Shown in pieces: positions 35,192 to 44,193 of a stretch of DNA of 64,000 bases. Origin of the DNA: Streptomyces antarcticus (lineage in GTDB: Bacteria; Actinomycetota; Actinomycetes; Streptomycetales; Streptomycetaceae). Location of the stretch: assembly GCF_026627255.1 (NCBI RefSeq), contig NZ_JAPNLM010000028.1, positions 1 to 64,000 of the forward strand, in the 5' to 3' direction. The number at the start of each line of letters is the position of its first letter. Position 1 is the stretch's first letter. Below the pieces are notes generated by a model. That model was given only the letters and a program-made list of their open reading frames with translations, had not been told where the DNA came from and made no database searches. The position numbers and the translations under genes were made by a program.

Positions 35192-37075
35192 ATGCCGGAG
35201 GAGTCCGTGGGGACGGTGGGGGAGCTGCGGGCGCGGCTCGTGGCCGACGGGGCGCGGTGGTCGGTCATGGAGCACCTGGCCGACGCGGAGCCGCTGCCGC
35301 GGCCCGCGCTCGGCCTGGAGCCGGGGGCGAATCTGACCACCGCCGAGGAGGCGGGCGCGGTCGACCTGCGCGCGCTGGTCGGGCGGGAGAGCGGCAATCC
35401 GCACCTCACCCGGCGGCGCGCCGCGCACGGCCTGCTGCCCGGGGCGGCCACGGCCGCGGCCCGGCCCGCGGCCGTGGACTGGCGCGGCCGCTGGGGGTGG
35501 CCCTGGATCACCAGGGTGAAGGACCAGAACCCCTGCGGCTCCTGCTGGGCCTTCGGCGCGGCCGGCCTGGTGGAGTCCATGGCCCGGATCGAGCACTGCG
35601 TCTGGGCCGAGCGGTCCGAGGGGGACGTGCACGACGGGCTGAAGTGCACCTGCGGGCAGGGCGGCAACCCGGAGACGGCCCTGGACTGGGTCAAGGCCAA
35701 CGGCGGTCTCGCCGACCCGGACTGCTGGCCGTACAGCACCCCGCCCCCCGGCCTGCCCGCCGCCCGCCGTGACGCCTGGCGGGCCGAGTACACGCCCAGC
35801 TGGGACCGGTCGGGGAGGACCGTACGGATCACCGGCCACGTCCGGCTCGGCGACGTGGAGCAGCAGAAGGTCTGGCTGGACACGGTGGGCCCGCTGACGG
35901 CCTGCTTCGACGTGTACGACGACTTCTTCGCCCTCGGCTCCGGCGTCTACCACCACACCGCCGGCCAGTACGCGGGCGGGCACTGCGTGTTGATCGTCGG
36001 CTACGACGACGCGGCCGGCTGCTGGCTGTTCAAGAACTCCTGGGGCACGGGTTACCACGTCGGCGGCTACGGCCGGATCGCCTACGGCGAGGTCAGCATC
36101 GACCACTGGGCGAAGTGCGGCCTGCGCGGCACCAACGTCGACCCGTGGAGCAAGCGCCGCCTGCACGCCGGCAACGTCTACGAGAGCGGCAACGGCCGCG
36201 CCCACCGCAACTTCGAGCTCCTCGCCACCACGACCGGCGGCCGCCTCCAGCACTGGTGGCGCGAGGGCGACGCGCCGTTCGCCTGGACCCGCGCCGACGC
36301 CTTCGCGCACGACGCCTCCGGCCAGCCCGCCTTCACCGGCAGCACCTACAACCGCAACATGGAGTCCCTGCACGTGACCACGGGCGGGCGGCTGCGCCAC
36401 TGGTACTTCGAGCAGTCCGCCCGCGTCTGGCGCGACGGCGGCGCCTTCGGCCCGGGGGACGCGGCGCTCGGCGCCACCCCCGCGTTCATCCAGAGCGACT
36501 ACGGCAAGCCGGGCAACTTCGAGGCCGTGGTCCGTACCGCCGACGGCCGGCTGAACCACTGGTGGCGGATCAACGGCGCCCCCTGGTCGTGGCACGACGG
36601 CGGCCGCTTCGCCTCCGGCATCGCCCACCACGGGCCCGCCCTGGTCCAGACCCGCTCCCGGCGCCTCGACCTGGTCGCGGCCCTGACCGACGGCCGGATG
36701 CAGCTGTGGTGGCGGGACGACGCGAACGGCTTCGTCTGGCGGCCCGGCGAGGTCTTCGGCGCCGCGGCCGTGTCGGCGCCCTGCCTGATCGAGGGCCAGT
36801 ACGGGGCGGCCGACGAGGACACCGCCGGGAACTACGAGCTGTGCGTGGCCGTCGCCGGCGGACGCGTGGAGCACTGGTGGCGCGGCAACGCCTCCGGCTC
36901 GGCCTGGAGCCGCAGTGCGGTCTTCGGGCACGACGTGCTCGCGGTCACCGGGATGCTCCAGGGCAGTTTCGGGTTCAACCTGGAAGTCGTCGCCCTGCGC
37001 ACCGACCGCCTGCTCCAGCACTACTGGCGGGACGGCGCCGGCTGGCACGAGGGGGCCGTCATCGGCCCCGTCTGA
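35192..37075 (+). CDS. Papain-like cysteine protease (C1) with lectin-like beta-propeller tail
   Basis: 627 aa from the ATG at 35192. The C1 protease triad is intact: oxyanion Gln112 and Cys118 in DQNPCGSCWAFG, His264 in AGGHCVLIVGYDD, Asn282 in FKNSWGTGYH. Residues 1-95 look like a propeptide. The C-terminal ~300 residues contain at least five repeats of a roughly 55-residue unit with the signature LQHWWR, LRHWYF, LNHWWR, MQLWWR and VEHWWR, resembling PLL/tectonin-type sugar-binding propellers. No signal peptide or TM is visible. A chagasin-like inhibitor gene follows 25 bp later. Confidence 0.88.
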   Translation: MPEESVGTVGELRARLVADGARWSVMEHLADAEPLPRPALGLEPGANLTTAEEAGAVDLRALVGRESGNPHLTRRRAAHGLLPGAATAAARPAAVDWRGRWGWPWITRVKDQNPCGSCWAFGAAGLVESMARIEHCVWAERSEGDVHDGLKCTCGQGGNPETALDWVKANGGLADPDCWPYSTPPPGLPAARRDAWRAEYTPSWDRSGRTVRITGHVRLGDVEQQKVWLDTVGPLTACFDVYDDFFALGSGVYHHTAGQYAGGHCVLIVGYDDAAGCWLFKNSWGTGYHVGGYGRIAYGEVSIDHWAKCGLRGTNVDPWSKRRLHAGNVYESGNGRAHRNFELLATTTGGRLQHWWREGDAPFAWTRADAFAHDASGQPAFTGSTYNRNMESLHVTTGGRLRHWYFEQSARVWRDGGAFGPGDAALGATPAFIQSDYGKPGNFEAVVRTADGRLNHWWRINGAPWSWHDGGRFASGIAHHGPALVQTRSRRLDLVAALTDGRMQLWWRDDANGFVWRPGEVFGAAAVSAPCLIEGQYGAADEDTAGNYELCVAVAGGRVEHWWRGNASGSAWSRSAVFGHDVLAVTGMLQGSFGFNLEVVALRTDRLLQHYWRDGAGWHEGAVIGPV

Positions 37076-37100
37076 GGCGCGAGGCACGGGAAGGAGCCCG

Positions 37101-37454
37101 GTGGAGGTACGGAGCATCAGGCTGGGCCCCGGAGAGGCGTACGAGCTGCGGCTCACCGGGCGCGGGGCGCGCGGGTACGTGTGGACCTGGCAGGTCACCG
37201 GTGACGCCGACACGGTGACGGTCACGGAGGGCGCGCCGGGCCAAGGCGCGTCCGCTTCCGGCACGCCGGGCCCCGCCTCCGGCCCCGCCCCCGCTCCCGC
37301 CCCCGGCGCCGCGGTGGAGCGGTCGTACGTCGTACGGGGCCGCCCGCCCGGGGGCCGGGCCCGCGTCCGCTTCGCGCAGGTGCGCCCGGCCTACCCGCAG
37401 GAGGCCCCGTACGACGAGTTCGTGCTGGACGTGGAGGTCAGCGCCGGCCGTTGA
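37101..37454 (+). CDS. Chagasin-like (I42) inhibitor of cysteine peptidases
   Basis: 117 aa, GTG start with AAGGAG 7 nt upstream. The compact beta-sandwich pattern has the first inhibitory loop as LTGRGARGYVWTW (compare NPTTGYxW of chagasin) and the last as VRPAYPQE (compare RPW), separated by a Pro/Gly/Ala-rich loop (PGPASGPAPAPAPG). It is directly downstream of a C1 papain-like protease, a natural target. Lacks a signal peptide, like the protease. The first loop is diverged, so inhibition strength is uncertain. Its 3' end overlaps the convergent DUF418 gene by 17 bp. Confidence 0.7.
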   Translation: MEVRSIRLGPGEAYELRLTGRGARGYVWTWQVTGDADTVTVTEGAPGQGASASGTPGPASGPAPAPAPGAAVERSYVVRGRPPGGRARVRFAQVRPAYPQEAPYDEFVLDVEVSAGR

Positions 37455-38628
37455 GCACCCGGTGCTGCACGGCCTCCAGGGGACCCCGGTCGAACCGGCG
37501 CAGCCACAGCCACGACCCGGCGGCCAGGACCAGGCCCACGGCCGCCCACAGGCCCATCACCCACCACGGGCCGTGCCCGGCGAACCGTTCGGCGAGGCCC
37601 AGGCCGATCCCGTAGCAGAGCAGGACGCAGAGCACGTTCTGCGCGACGTAGCAGGACAGGGCGGTGCGGCCGACGGCGGAGAGGGCGCCGGTCAGCGGGC
37701 GGGGGATCCACAGGCGGTCGAGGGCGGTGCCGATCAGGCCGATGTAGCCGACGGCGACGAGCGGGGCGACGCCGTAGCGGCCCAGGAGGAAGAAGTCCTC
37801 GCCGCCGAGGGTGGTCGCGGCGGTCAGCGGCAGCCCCAGTCCGAGTCCCCAGGCGGCCATCCGGCCCCGGACGCGGCGGCCTGGGGCGGTGTCGGCGAAG
37901 GCGCCCGCGCGGTAGAGCCGTACGCCGAGGAGGAAGAGGAAGGCCAGCAGTCCGAAGGTGATGACGGGCTCGATGCGCAGCGCGGCGAGGTTCTGTGCGC
38001 GGAAGGCGATCTGGTCGCCCCAGCCTCGTTGCGCGTAGAGGGCGACGGCGTCGGGGTCCGGGCCCTGCGCGGGGCCGTCGGATCCGCCTGCCGCCAGGGC
38101 GAGGGTCAGCAGGGCGATCAGGGCCAGGTGCACCCCGCCGGCCGTCCACATGGCCCGGCGGCGGACCTTTTCGGAGCGGGCCAGGAGCCAGGCGACGAGG
38201 AGCGCGGTGACCGCGTACCCCATCAGCACGTCCCAGGCGAAGACGAGCAGGAAGTGGACGGTGCCCTCGGCGAAGAGGAAGGCGGCGCGCCGCCGGTACG
38301 GGCCGGGCCAGGGCTGTCCGCGGCGGGCCGCGGAGTCGTACTGGACGGCCAGGCCCACGCCGAACAGGACCGTCAGCAGGGCCAGGAACTTGCCGTCCGC
38401 GACGGCCCGGAAGACGGTCTCGGCGATGGTGGCGGCGGAGGGGTCGGCGAGCGGATCGGCCGCGCCGAGCCCGCCTTGGAGGACGGCCCACTCCGAGCCG
38501 GGCGAGGCGAAGATCCACACGTTGGTCATGAGCGTGCCGAGGATGGCGGCGCCGCGCAGGACGTCGAGGAGGGGCAGGCGGCGGCTCGCCTGCGCGGCCA
38601 CGGCGGGGGTGAGCAGGATGTCGGCCAT
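37438..38628 (-). CDS. DUF418-type polytopic membrane protein
   Basis: 396-aa integral membrane protein of the YeiB/DUF418 group. The N-terminal LPLLDVLRGAAILGTLMTN (18-36) carries the conserved LRG/GI motif, followed by about nine hydrophobic segments. The C-terminal DUF418 part (GPLTGALSAVGRTALSCYV-like, LCYGIGLGLAE) ends in a basic tail. The ATG at 38628 was chosen because a signal-like region follows; upstream frame is unrelated. Members are acyltransferase-like transporters or modifiers of unknown substrate. Confidence 0.82.
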   Translation of the reverse strand: MADILLTPAVAAQASRRLPLLDVLRGAAILGTLMTNVWIFASPGSEWAVLQGGLGAADPLADPSAATIAETVFRAVADGKFLALLTVLFGVGLAVQYDSAARRGQPWPGPYRRRAAFLFAEGTVHFLLVFAWDVLMGYAVTALLVAWLLARSEKVRRRAMWTAGGVHLALIALLTLALAAGGSDGPAQGPDPDAVALYAQRGWGDQIAFRAQNLAALRIEPVITFGLLAFLFLLGVRLYRAGAFADTAPGRRVRGRMAAWGLGLGLPLTAATTLGGEDFFLLGRYGVAPLVAVGYIGLIGTALDRLWIPRPLTGALSAVGRTALSCYVAQNVLCVLLCYGIGLGLAERFAGHGPWWVMGLWAAVGLVLAAGSWLWLRRFDRGPLEAVQHRVLNGRR

Positions 38629-38843
38629 GACTCCAGCGTTCCGGCGGGAGCGGGCCCGCACGTCGTGCGGGCGGAGGAAGACCCGGTACATCCTTCGGTG
38701 CAGCGGACCGGGCGGGGACTCCTGCCCGGTCCGCGCTCCCGGTCCGCGCTCCCGGTCCGCGCTCCCGGTCCGCGCTGCCGGGCGGCGTTCCACATCCTGG
38801 ACGGGCCGCCGACTTGCACCCCTGTTGTATCTAAGCTGTGCGC

Positions 38844-39494
38844 ATGCCAGCCGCCAGCAGTACGCTCACCGCCGCCGACCGTGTCTACCGGCACGTCAAG
38901 GAAGGCGTGCTCGACCGGCGCTACGAAGGCGGCACCCTCCTCACCGAAGGCGAACTCGCCGACGCCGTAGGGGTGTCCCGCACGCCGGTCCGCGAGGCGC
39001 TGCTGCGCCTGGAGACCGAGGGGCTGCTGAAGCTGTACCCGAAGAAGGGCGCCCTGGTCCTGCCGGTCTCCGTGCAGGAGATCACCGACGTGCTCGAAAC
39101 CCGGCTGCTGGTAGAGGAGTTCACCGTACGCAGGGCCGTGCCCGCGCCCCCCGGGCTGCTGGACCGGCTCGCGGCGCTGCTGGAGGAGCACCGCCGGCAC
39201 GCCGCCTCGGGGGACCTCACCGCGCTGATGGCCGCCGACCGGGGCTTCCACGCCGAGATCGTGCGCAGCGCCGGCAACCAGATCCTGTGCCGCCTCTACG
39301 ACCAGCTCCGCGACCGGCAGCTGCGGATGGGCGTGGCCCTGCTGCACGCCCACCCCGACCGGGTGGAACGCACCCTGGCCGAGCACGCCGAGATCCTCGA
39401 CGCGCTGCGGTCCGGGGACGCGGAGGCGGCCGCCGCGTCCGTCCGCGGCCACATCGGCCGCGTCGAGGCGCTGGTACGGGGGCCGGGTCGATGA
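38844..39494 (+). CDS. GntR-family (FadR/FCD) transcriptional regulator
   Basis: 216 aa from the ATG at 38844 (GTG at 38838 also possible). The winged helix is EGELADAVGVSRTPVREALL (about 34-53), followed by EGLLKLYPKKGALVLPVS. The C-terminal FCD domain contains the metal/effector-binding His residues in FHAEIVRSAGN and EHAEILDALRSGD. Its stop overlaps the MFS start (ATGA), so it probably controls that transporter. The AT-richer stretch TTGTATCTAAGC just upstream is a likely promoter or operator. Confidence 0.88.
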   Translation: MPAASSTLTAADRVYRHVKEGVLDRRYEGGTLLTEGELADAVGVSRTPVREALLRLETEGLLKLYPKKGALVLPVSVQEITDVLETRLLVEEFTVRRAVPAPPGLLDRLAALLEEHRRHAASGDLTALMAADRGFHAEIVRSAGNQILCRLYDQLRDRQLRMGVALLHAHPDRVERTLAEHAEILDALRSGDAEAAAASVRGHIGRVEALVRGPGR

Positions 39495-40891
39495 GCACCG
39501 GGCCGGCCCGGCCGGCCCGGCCGGCCCGGCCGTTGAGCAGCCCGCAGGTCGTGAAGGACCCCCCGGGCGGGCGCCGGGCCGTCGCCGTCTGGTCCATCGG
39601 CGTCGCCGTGTACTTCGTCGCGGTGATCTTCCGTACCAGCCTGGGCGTGGCCGGACTCGACGCCGCCGACCGCTTCCACGTCAACGCCTCGGCGCTGTCC
39701 GCCTTCTCCCTCCTCCAACTGCTGGTCTACGCGGGCATGCAGATACCCGTCGGCCTGATGGTGGACCGGCTCGGCACCAAGAAGGTGCTGACGCTCGGCG
39801 CCGTCCTGTTCACCGCCGGGCAGCTCGGCTTCGCACTGTCCCCGTCGTACGGGATGGCCCTCGCCGCCCGCGCCCTGCTGGGCTGCGGCGACGCCATGAC
39901 CTTCATCTCCGTGCTGCGGCTGGGCACCCGCTGGTTCCCGGCCCGGCGCGCGCCGCTGATGGCGCAGCTCGCCGGGCTCGTCGGCATGGCGGGCAACCTG
40001 GTCTCCACGCTGGTGCTGGCGCCCGTACTTCACGGCGTCGGCTGGGTGCCGGCGTTCGCGGGCAGCGCGGTGGCGGGACTGGTCGTCCTGGTCCCGCTGG
40101 TGCTGTTCCTGCGGGACCACCCGGAGGGGTACGGACCGCCGGCGCGGCCGCGCGAACACGAACACGAACGCGACCGGGAGCCGGGGGACGGCGGGGCCTC
40201 CGGGGGGTTCGTGCGCCGCCAGATCACCGAGTCCTGGCGGGAGCCCGGCACCCGGCTCGGCCTGTGGGTGCACTTCACCACGCAGTTCCCGGCGATGGTG
40301 TTCCTGCTGCTGTGGGGCATGCCGTTCCTCGTGGAGGCGCAGGGGCTGTCGCGGACCACCGCGGGCGGCCTGCTGACGCTCGTCGTCGCCTCGAACATGG
40401 CGCTCGGGCTGGTCTACGGGCAACTCGTCGGCCGCCGCCAGTCCGCGCGGCTCCCCCTCGCCCTCGGCACGGTCGGGCTGACCGCCACGCTGTGGGCCGC
40501 CGTCCTCGTCCACCCAGGCGACCGGGCGCCGATGTGGCTGCTCGTCACGCTCTGCCTGGTGCTGGGCACCTGCGGGCCTGCCTCGATGATCGGCTTCGAC
40601 TTCGCGCGCCCGGCCAACCCGGCGGAACGCCAGGGCACCGCCTCCGGCATCACGAACATGGGCGGCTTCATCGCCACGATGACCACCCTGCTGGCCGTGG
40701 GCGTCCTGCTGGACGCCACCGGCGACAACTACCGCATCGCCTTCTCGACCGTGTTCGCCCTGGAGGCCCTGGGCGTCACCCGGATCCTCCGGCTCCGCGG
40801 CCGCGCGCTCGCCCGTGAACGGGAGCTGCGCGCACCGGCCCCGGCCAAGACCGGCCCCGCGGCGCCGGCCCCGGAACGCGCGCCGGCCTGA
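39491..40891 (+). CDS. MFS transporter
   Basis: 466-aa major facilitator. Twelve hydrophobic segments are discernible from about residue 30 to 430. MVDRLGTKKVL between TM2 and TM3 is the MFS motif A equivalent, with VGLMVDRLG before it. A His/Glu/Arg-rich central loop (REHEHERDREPGDGG, about 215-230) and an Ala/Pro C-terminal tail extend the protein. The N-terminus has a PARPARPARP repeat. It is coupled to the GntR gene by 4-bp overlap, which suggests a carboxylate, sugar-acid or drug substrate, unresolved. Confidence 0.88.
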   Translation: MSTGPARPARPARPLSSPQVVKDPPGGRRAVAVWSIGVAVYFVAVIFRTSLGVAGLDAADRFHVNASALSAFSLLQLLVYAGMQIPVGLMVDRLGTKKVLTLGAVLFTAGQLGFALSPSYGMALAARALLGCGDAMTFISVLRLGTRWFPARRAPLMAQLAGLVGMAGNLVSTLVLAPVLHGVGWVPAFAGSAVAGLVVLVPLVLFLRDHPEGYGPPARPREHEHERDREPGDGGASGGFVRRQITESWREPGTRLGLWVHFTTQFPAMVFLLLWGMPFLVEAQGLSRTTAGGLLTLVVASNMALGLVYGQLVGRRQSARLPLALGTVGLTATLWAAVLVHPGDRAPMWLLVTLCLVLGTCGPASMIGFDFARPANPAERQGTASGITNMGGFIATMTTLLAVGVLLDATGDNYRIAFSTVFALEALGVTRILRLRGRALARERELRAPAPAKTGPAAPAPERAPA

Positions 40892-40960
40892 CCGCCCGCG
40901 GGGGCCGGGGCCACGGGGTGCCCGTACGGCCGTGGTCGACGGCTACCGCTACGGCTACTG

Positions 40961-41785
40961 CTACGGGGTGACGGCGAACCGCGTCAGGATCGCGTCCGCC
41001 AGCTCCGCGTCGCCCTCCACCTTCACCCGGTCGGCGACCGTGTGCGCCCGGACCCGGCCCGCAGCCAGCCGTACGTACGTCTCCCAGTCCAGGGTCAGCG
41101 TCACGGCCGGACCCAGCGAGGGCGCCTTGTCCAGCGTGCCGCGGCCCTGCGCGTCGACCCGTACCGTCCGCATGAACTCCAGCTGCCCGTGCACGTCGAG
41201 CACCACGGCCGAGTTCGCGGGGGCGCCGGCCGTCTTCGCGACGACCTTCGGCAGCCCGGCCAGGAGCATGTCCCGCGCGACGTACGCGCCCGGCGCGTCC
41301 CAGTTCCCGGGCACGCCCAGCGCCTGGCGGAGGTCCTGCTCGTGCACCCACACGTCGAAGGCACGCATCCGCAGCGCCTCCTCCAGCGTCACCTGCTCCC
41401 CGAGCGGCCCCCGCACCATCGTGGCCGGATCCCGCTTCTCGTTCCGCAGCTGCCGCATGCGCCGGATGACGGTGTACTCCAGCTCCGAGGTCATCTCCGG
41501 CGCGGTGTGGTGGCGCCGTACGTCGACCTGCACCTCCATGTACCGGGTGAACTCGTCGACCACGTGCCGCAGGTCCCGCGCCACGGTGTGGATCGGCCGC
41601 GGGTCCCCGAGCTGCTCGCATTCGATGCCGATGATGTGTGACACCACGTCACGGACCGACCAGCCGGGGCACGGGGTCGCCCGGTTCCACTCGCGCTCCG
41701 GCAGCGGGAGGACCAGCTCGGATATCGCCTCGATGGAGTGCGTCCACGCGTCGGCATAGGGCTGAAGGCTGGGATGGACGGTCAA
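40961..41785 (-). CDS. Maleylpyruvate-isomerase-family mycothiol-dependent enzyme
   Basis: 274 aa. The N-terminal DinB-like domain has the family opening ATPCPGWSVRDVVSHIIGIE (about 36-55) with one metal His; WVHEQDLRQAL (about 145-155) carries the others. A C-terminal SCP2-like beta/alpha domain (VTLTLDWETYVRLAAGRV) completes the two-domain layout. Members isomerise or transfer with mycothiol; the true substrate of this paralogue is unknown. Divergent from a nitrilase-like gene, with an inverted repeat between them. Confidence 0.82.
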   Translation of the reverse strand: MTVHPSLQPYADAWTHSIEAISELVLPLPEREWNRATPCPGWSVRDVVSHIIGIECEQLGDPRPIHTVARDLRHVVDEFTRYMEVQVDVRRHHTAPEMTSELEYTVIRRMRQLRNEKRDPATMVRGPLGEQVTLEEALRMRAFDVWVHEQDLRQALGVPGNWDAPGAYVARDMLLAGLPKVVAKTAGAPANSAVVLDVHGQLEFMRTVRVDAQGRGTLDKAPSLGPAVTLTLDWETYVRLAAGRVRAHTVADRVKVEGDAELADAILTRFAVTP

Positions 41786-41819
41786 CGGGACCCCTCGCGG
41801 TGCTGTTCAGTGACGCGTT

Positions 41820-41849
41820 TTTTGGAAGCTGCGGGCTTGGTTTCCAAAA
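41820..41849. promoter_or_regulatory. Inverted repeat between divergent isomerase-like and nitrilase genes
   Basis: Perfect 8-bp arms TTTTGGAA/TTCCAAAA separated by 14 bp, in an otherwise GC-rich 151-bp divergent region. A TTGACG element (41906) lies nearer the nitrilase start. Candidate operator. Confidence 0.45.
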
Positions 41850-41936
41850 CTACGCTGCCGGTGAGCACCCCGGCAGTGCTTTCGTGTGACGATCGTAGGC
41901 CCGAGTTGACGGCTTGAATGCCAGGACGGTGGTAGT

Positions 41937-42716
41937 GTGCGCGCCTCGCTGATCCAAATCGCGGTGAACGACGGTGAGTCGGTGACTTCCCGGCGGTCCC
42001 GGGTGGCCGACCTCGTACGGGAGCAGGCGGGTTCCGACCTCGTCGTGCTGCCCGAACTGTGGACCGTGGGCGCCTTCGCCTACGAGCAGTTCGAGACCGA
42101 GGCCGAGCCGCTGGACGGCCCGACCTTCGAAGCCATGTCCAAGGCGGCGAGCGACGCCGGAGTATGGCTCCACGCGGGCTCGGTCGTGGAACGGGCGGGC
42201 GACGGCTCGCTCTACAACACCGCCCTCGTGATCTCCCCGGCGGGCGAGCTGGCCGCCACGTACCGCAAGATCCACCGGTTCGGCTTCGACCAGGGCGAGG
42301 CCGTGCTTATGGCGCCGGGCGACTCCCTGACCACGGTGGTCCTGCCGGAGCAGACCCTCGGCATCGCCACCTGTTACGACCTGCGCTTCCCGGAGCTGTT
42401 CCGCGGCCTGGTCGACGCCGGGGCCACGACGCTGGTCGTCGCGGCGGGCTGGCCGGCCCGCCGCCGCTCGCACTGGACCCTGCTCAGCCGGGCCCGGGCG
42501 GTGGAGGACCAGGCGTACGTACTGGCCTGCGGCCTCGCCGGCACGCACGCGGGGGTCGAGCAGGCCGGGCACAGCCTGGTGGTGGACCCGTGGGGCGAGG
42601 TCCTGGCGGAGGCGGGGCCGGGCGAGGACGTGCTGACGGTGGACCTCGACCCGGCGAAGGTCGCGGAGACCCGCGCCCAGTTCCCCGCCCTGAAGGACCG
42701 CCGCCTGCCCCACTGA
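41937..42716 (+). CDS. Carbon-nitrogen hydrolase (nitrilase family, Nit2-like amidase)
   Basis: 259 aa; GTG start gives the usual MRASLIQIAVN opening. The Glu-Lys-Cys triad is in place: Glu in VVLPELW, Lys in YRKIHRFGF, Cys in GIATCYDLRFPELFR. The length and the GFDQGEAV loop point to the omega-amidase/Nit2 or formamidase-like branch rather than true nitrilases. Likely hydrolyses small amides in the cytosol. The AGGA about 11 nt upstream is a modest ribosome site. Confidence 0.88.
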   Translation: MRASLIQIAVNDGESVTSRRSRVADLVREQAGSDLVVLPELWTVGAFAYEQFETEAEPLDGPTFEAMSKAASDAGVWLHAGSVVERAGDGSLYNTALVISPAGELAATYRKIHRFGFDQGEAVLMAPGDSLTTVVLPEQTLGIATCYDLRFPELFRGLVDAGATTLVVAAGWPARRRSHWTLLSRARAVEDQAYVLACGLAGTHAGVEQAGHSLVVDPWGEVLAEAGPGEDVLTVDLDPAKVAETRAQFPALKDRRLPH

Positions 42717-42843
42717 CGCCCGTGGGGGCCGGGCGGACCGTTGGCTCCCGCTCCCGCTCCCGCCCGTGCCCGTGCCCGTGCCCATGCCCGTGCGGGGGCG
42801 GGGCCGACGGCGGGGCGGGGACGCCGCGGGCGCGCCCCGCCCG

Positions 42844-43341
42844 TCAGGCCCCGTCGTCCCGTTCCTTCTCCGCCATGCGGATCACGCACACCGCCACCGC
42901 GATCAGCAGCGCCGCGTCCGCGTCCTCCCGGATCACGTCGACCGCGTAGGTCTCGCGCACCCGGTACCACTGCCGCGAGATCAGCGCGAGCAGCTCCCCG
43001 TCGTACTCGACCTTGAACTCCCGGTCCAGGATCCGCCCGCTGACGTCCAGCTCCGTGCCCTCGACCAGGGTCACGCGGAAGTGGTTGCGCAGCAGCGAGA
43101 ACCGCTTCCTGCGGATCACCGCGAGCCGTTCCCCGTCCCGCTCCAGGGTCATCGCGTCGCGGAAGGAGAACAGCTTCTCCCGCAGGGTGATCAGGATCTG
43201 CCCGTCCGGGTCCTTGAGCTCCAGCTTGTCCTTGACCCGCAGCGCCTTCCCGTCGACGAGGAAGGCGTGGCGGCCGCCCTCGTCCTCGATCCAGTAGTCG
43301 TCGCCGAGGGCCAGCATTTTGTCCCGTACGAGGTATTTCAT
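42844..43341 (-). CDS. LURP-one-related protein
   Basis: 165 aa. Tubby-like/LURP-one beta-barrel: MKYLVRDKMLALGDDYWIED start, DKLELKDPDGQILITLREKLF, RDAMTLERDGERLAVIRRKR, and a final VAVCVIRMAEKE helix, with repeated beta-strand pairs. Bacterial members (YxjI-like) are small, cytosolic and possibly membrane-associated; function unknown. Upstream and divergent of the ATP-grasp-like gene, with 32 bp between starts. Confidence 0.85.
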   Translation of the reverse strand: MKYLVRDKMLALGDDYWIEDEGGRHAFLVDGKALRVKDKLELKDPDGQILITLREKLFSFRDAMTLERDGERLAVIRRKRFSLLRNHFRVTLVEGTELDVSGRILDREFKVEYDGELLALISRQWYRVRETYAVDVIREDADAALLIAVAVCVIRMAEKERDDGA

Positions 43342-43373
43342 GCGCTGATCCGTGCCCGCGATAGGTTGCTGTC

Positions 43374-44174
43374 ATGCCTCTGCTCTACGTGACCGACCTG
43401 GCGTACCCGGCGCGCGGCCGCCGGTACTGCGACGAGGACATATTCCTCACCTCCCGGCTGCGCGCCCACTTCGACGTGGCCCTGTGCCATCCGGGGGACG
43501 CCCGCGCCCTGATGCCGGGCTTCGACGCGGTGGTCGTCCGCAACAGCGGCCCGGTCCTGCACTACCAGGAGGCCTACGACGCCTTCCGGGCCGCCGCGCT
43601 CGCCGCCGGGACGCCCGTCTACAACCCGCTCACCGGCCGCGGCGACATGGCCGGCAAGCAGTACCTCCTCGACCTGACGGCCGCCGGCTACCCCGTCATC
43701 CCGACGGTCGACGACCCCGCGCGCCTCTGCGAGCTGCCCCGGGTGGCCGAGTACGCGGTGAAGCCCAAGCAGGGCGCCGACTCCATCGGCCTCGCCTTCA
43801 CCGCGACCCCGCAGGGCCCGGCGGGGGAGATCCTCATCCAGCCGCGCATCGACTTCGCGTACGAGGTGTCCTTCTACTTCGTCGACGACGCCTTCCAGTA
43901 CGCCCTGTACGCCCCCGACCCGGCCCGCCGCTGGGAGCTGACGCCCTACGAACCGACGGCGGCGGACCTGGACTTCGCCCGTGCGTTCATCGCCTGGAAC
44001 ACCCTGGACCACGGCATCCAGCGGGTGGACGCCTGCCGGGCGCCGTCGGGGGAACTGCTGCTGGTGGAGCTGGAGGACCTGAACCCGTACCTCTCGCTCG
44101 ACCTGCTCCCCGAACCGGTCCGGGACTCCTTCGTCGAGGCCTTCGCCCGCTCCCTCCACACCTTCGGCGCCTGA
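43374..44174 (+). CDS. ATP-grasp-like protein
   Basis: 266 aa. The arrangement resembles an ATP-grasp ligase: N-terminal pre-ATP domain (DAVVVRNSGPVLHY), nucleotide-binding Lys in YAVKPKQGADSIGL (about 124-137), PRIDFAYEVSFYFVDD, and acidic metal-site ELEDLNPYLSL near the end. It is shorter than most family members (usually about 300 aa), and the final catalytic loops are reduced, so activity is uncertain. No partner gene identifies the substrate. Confidence 0.65.
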   Translation: MPLLYVTDLAYPARGRRYCDEDIFLTSRLRAHFDVALCHPGDARALMPGFDAVVVRNSGPVLHYQEAYDAFRAAALAAGTPVYNPLTGRGDMAGKQYLLDLTAAGYPVIPTVDDPARLCELPRVAEYAVKPKQGADSIGLAFTATPQGPAGEILIQPRIDFAYEVSFYFVDDAFQYALYAPDPARRWELTPYEPTAADLDFARAFIAWNTLDHGIQRVDACRAPSGELLLVELEDLNPYLSLDLLPEPVRDSFVEAFARSLHTFGA

Positions 44175-44193
44175 CGCCCGGCCGGTGGGGCGC

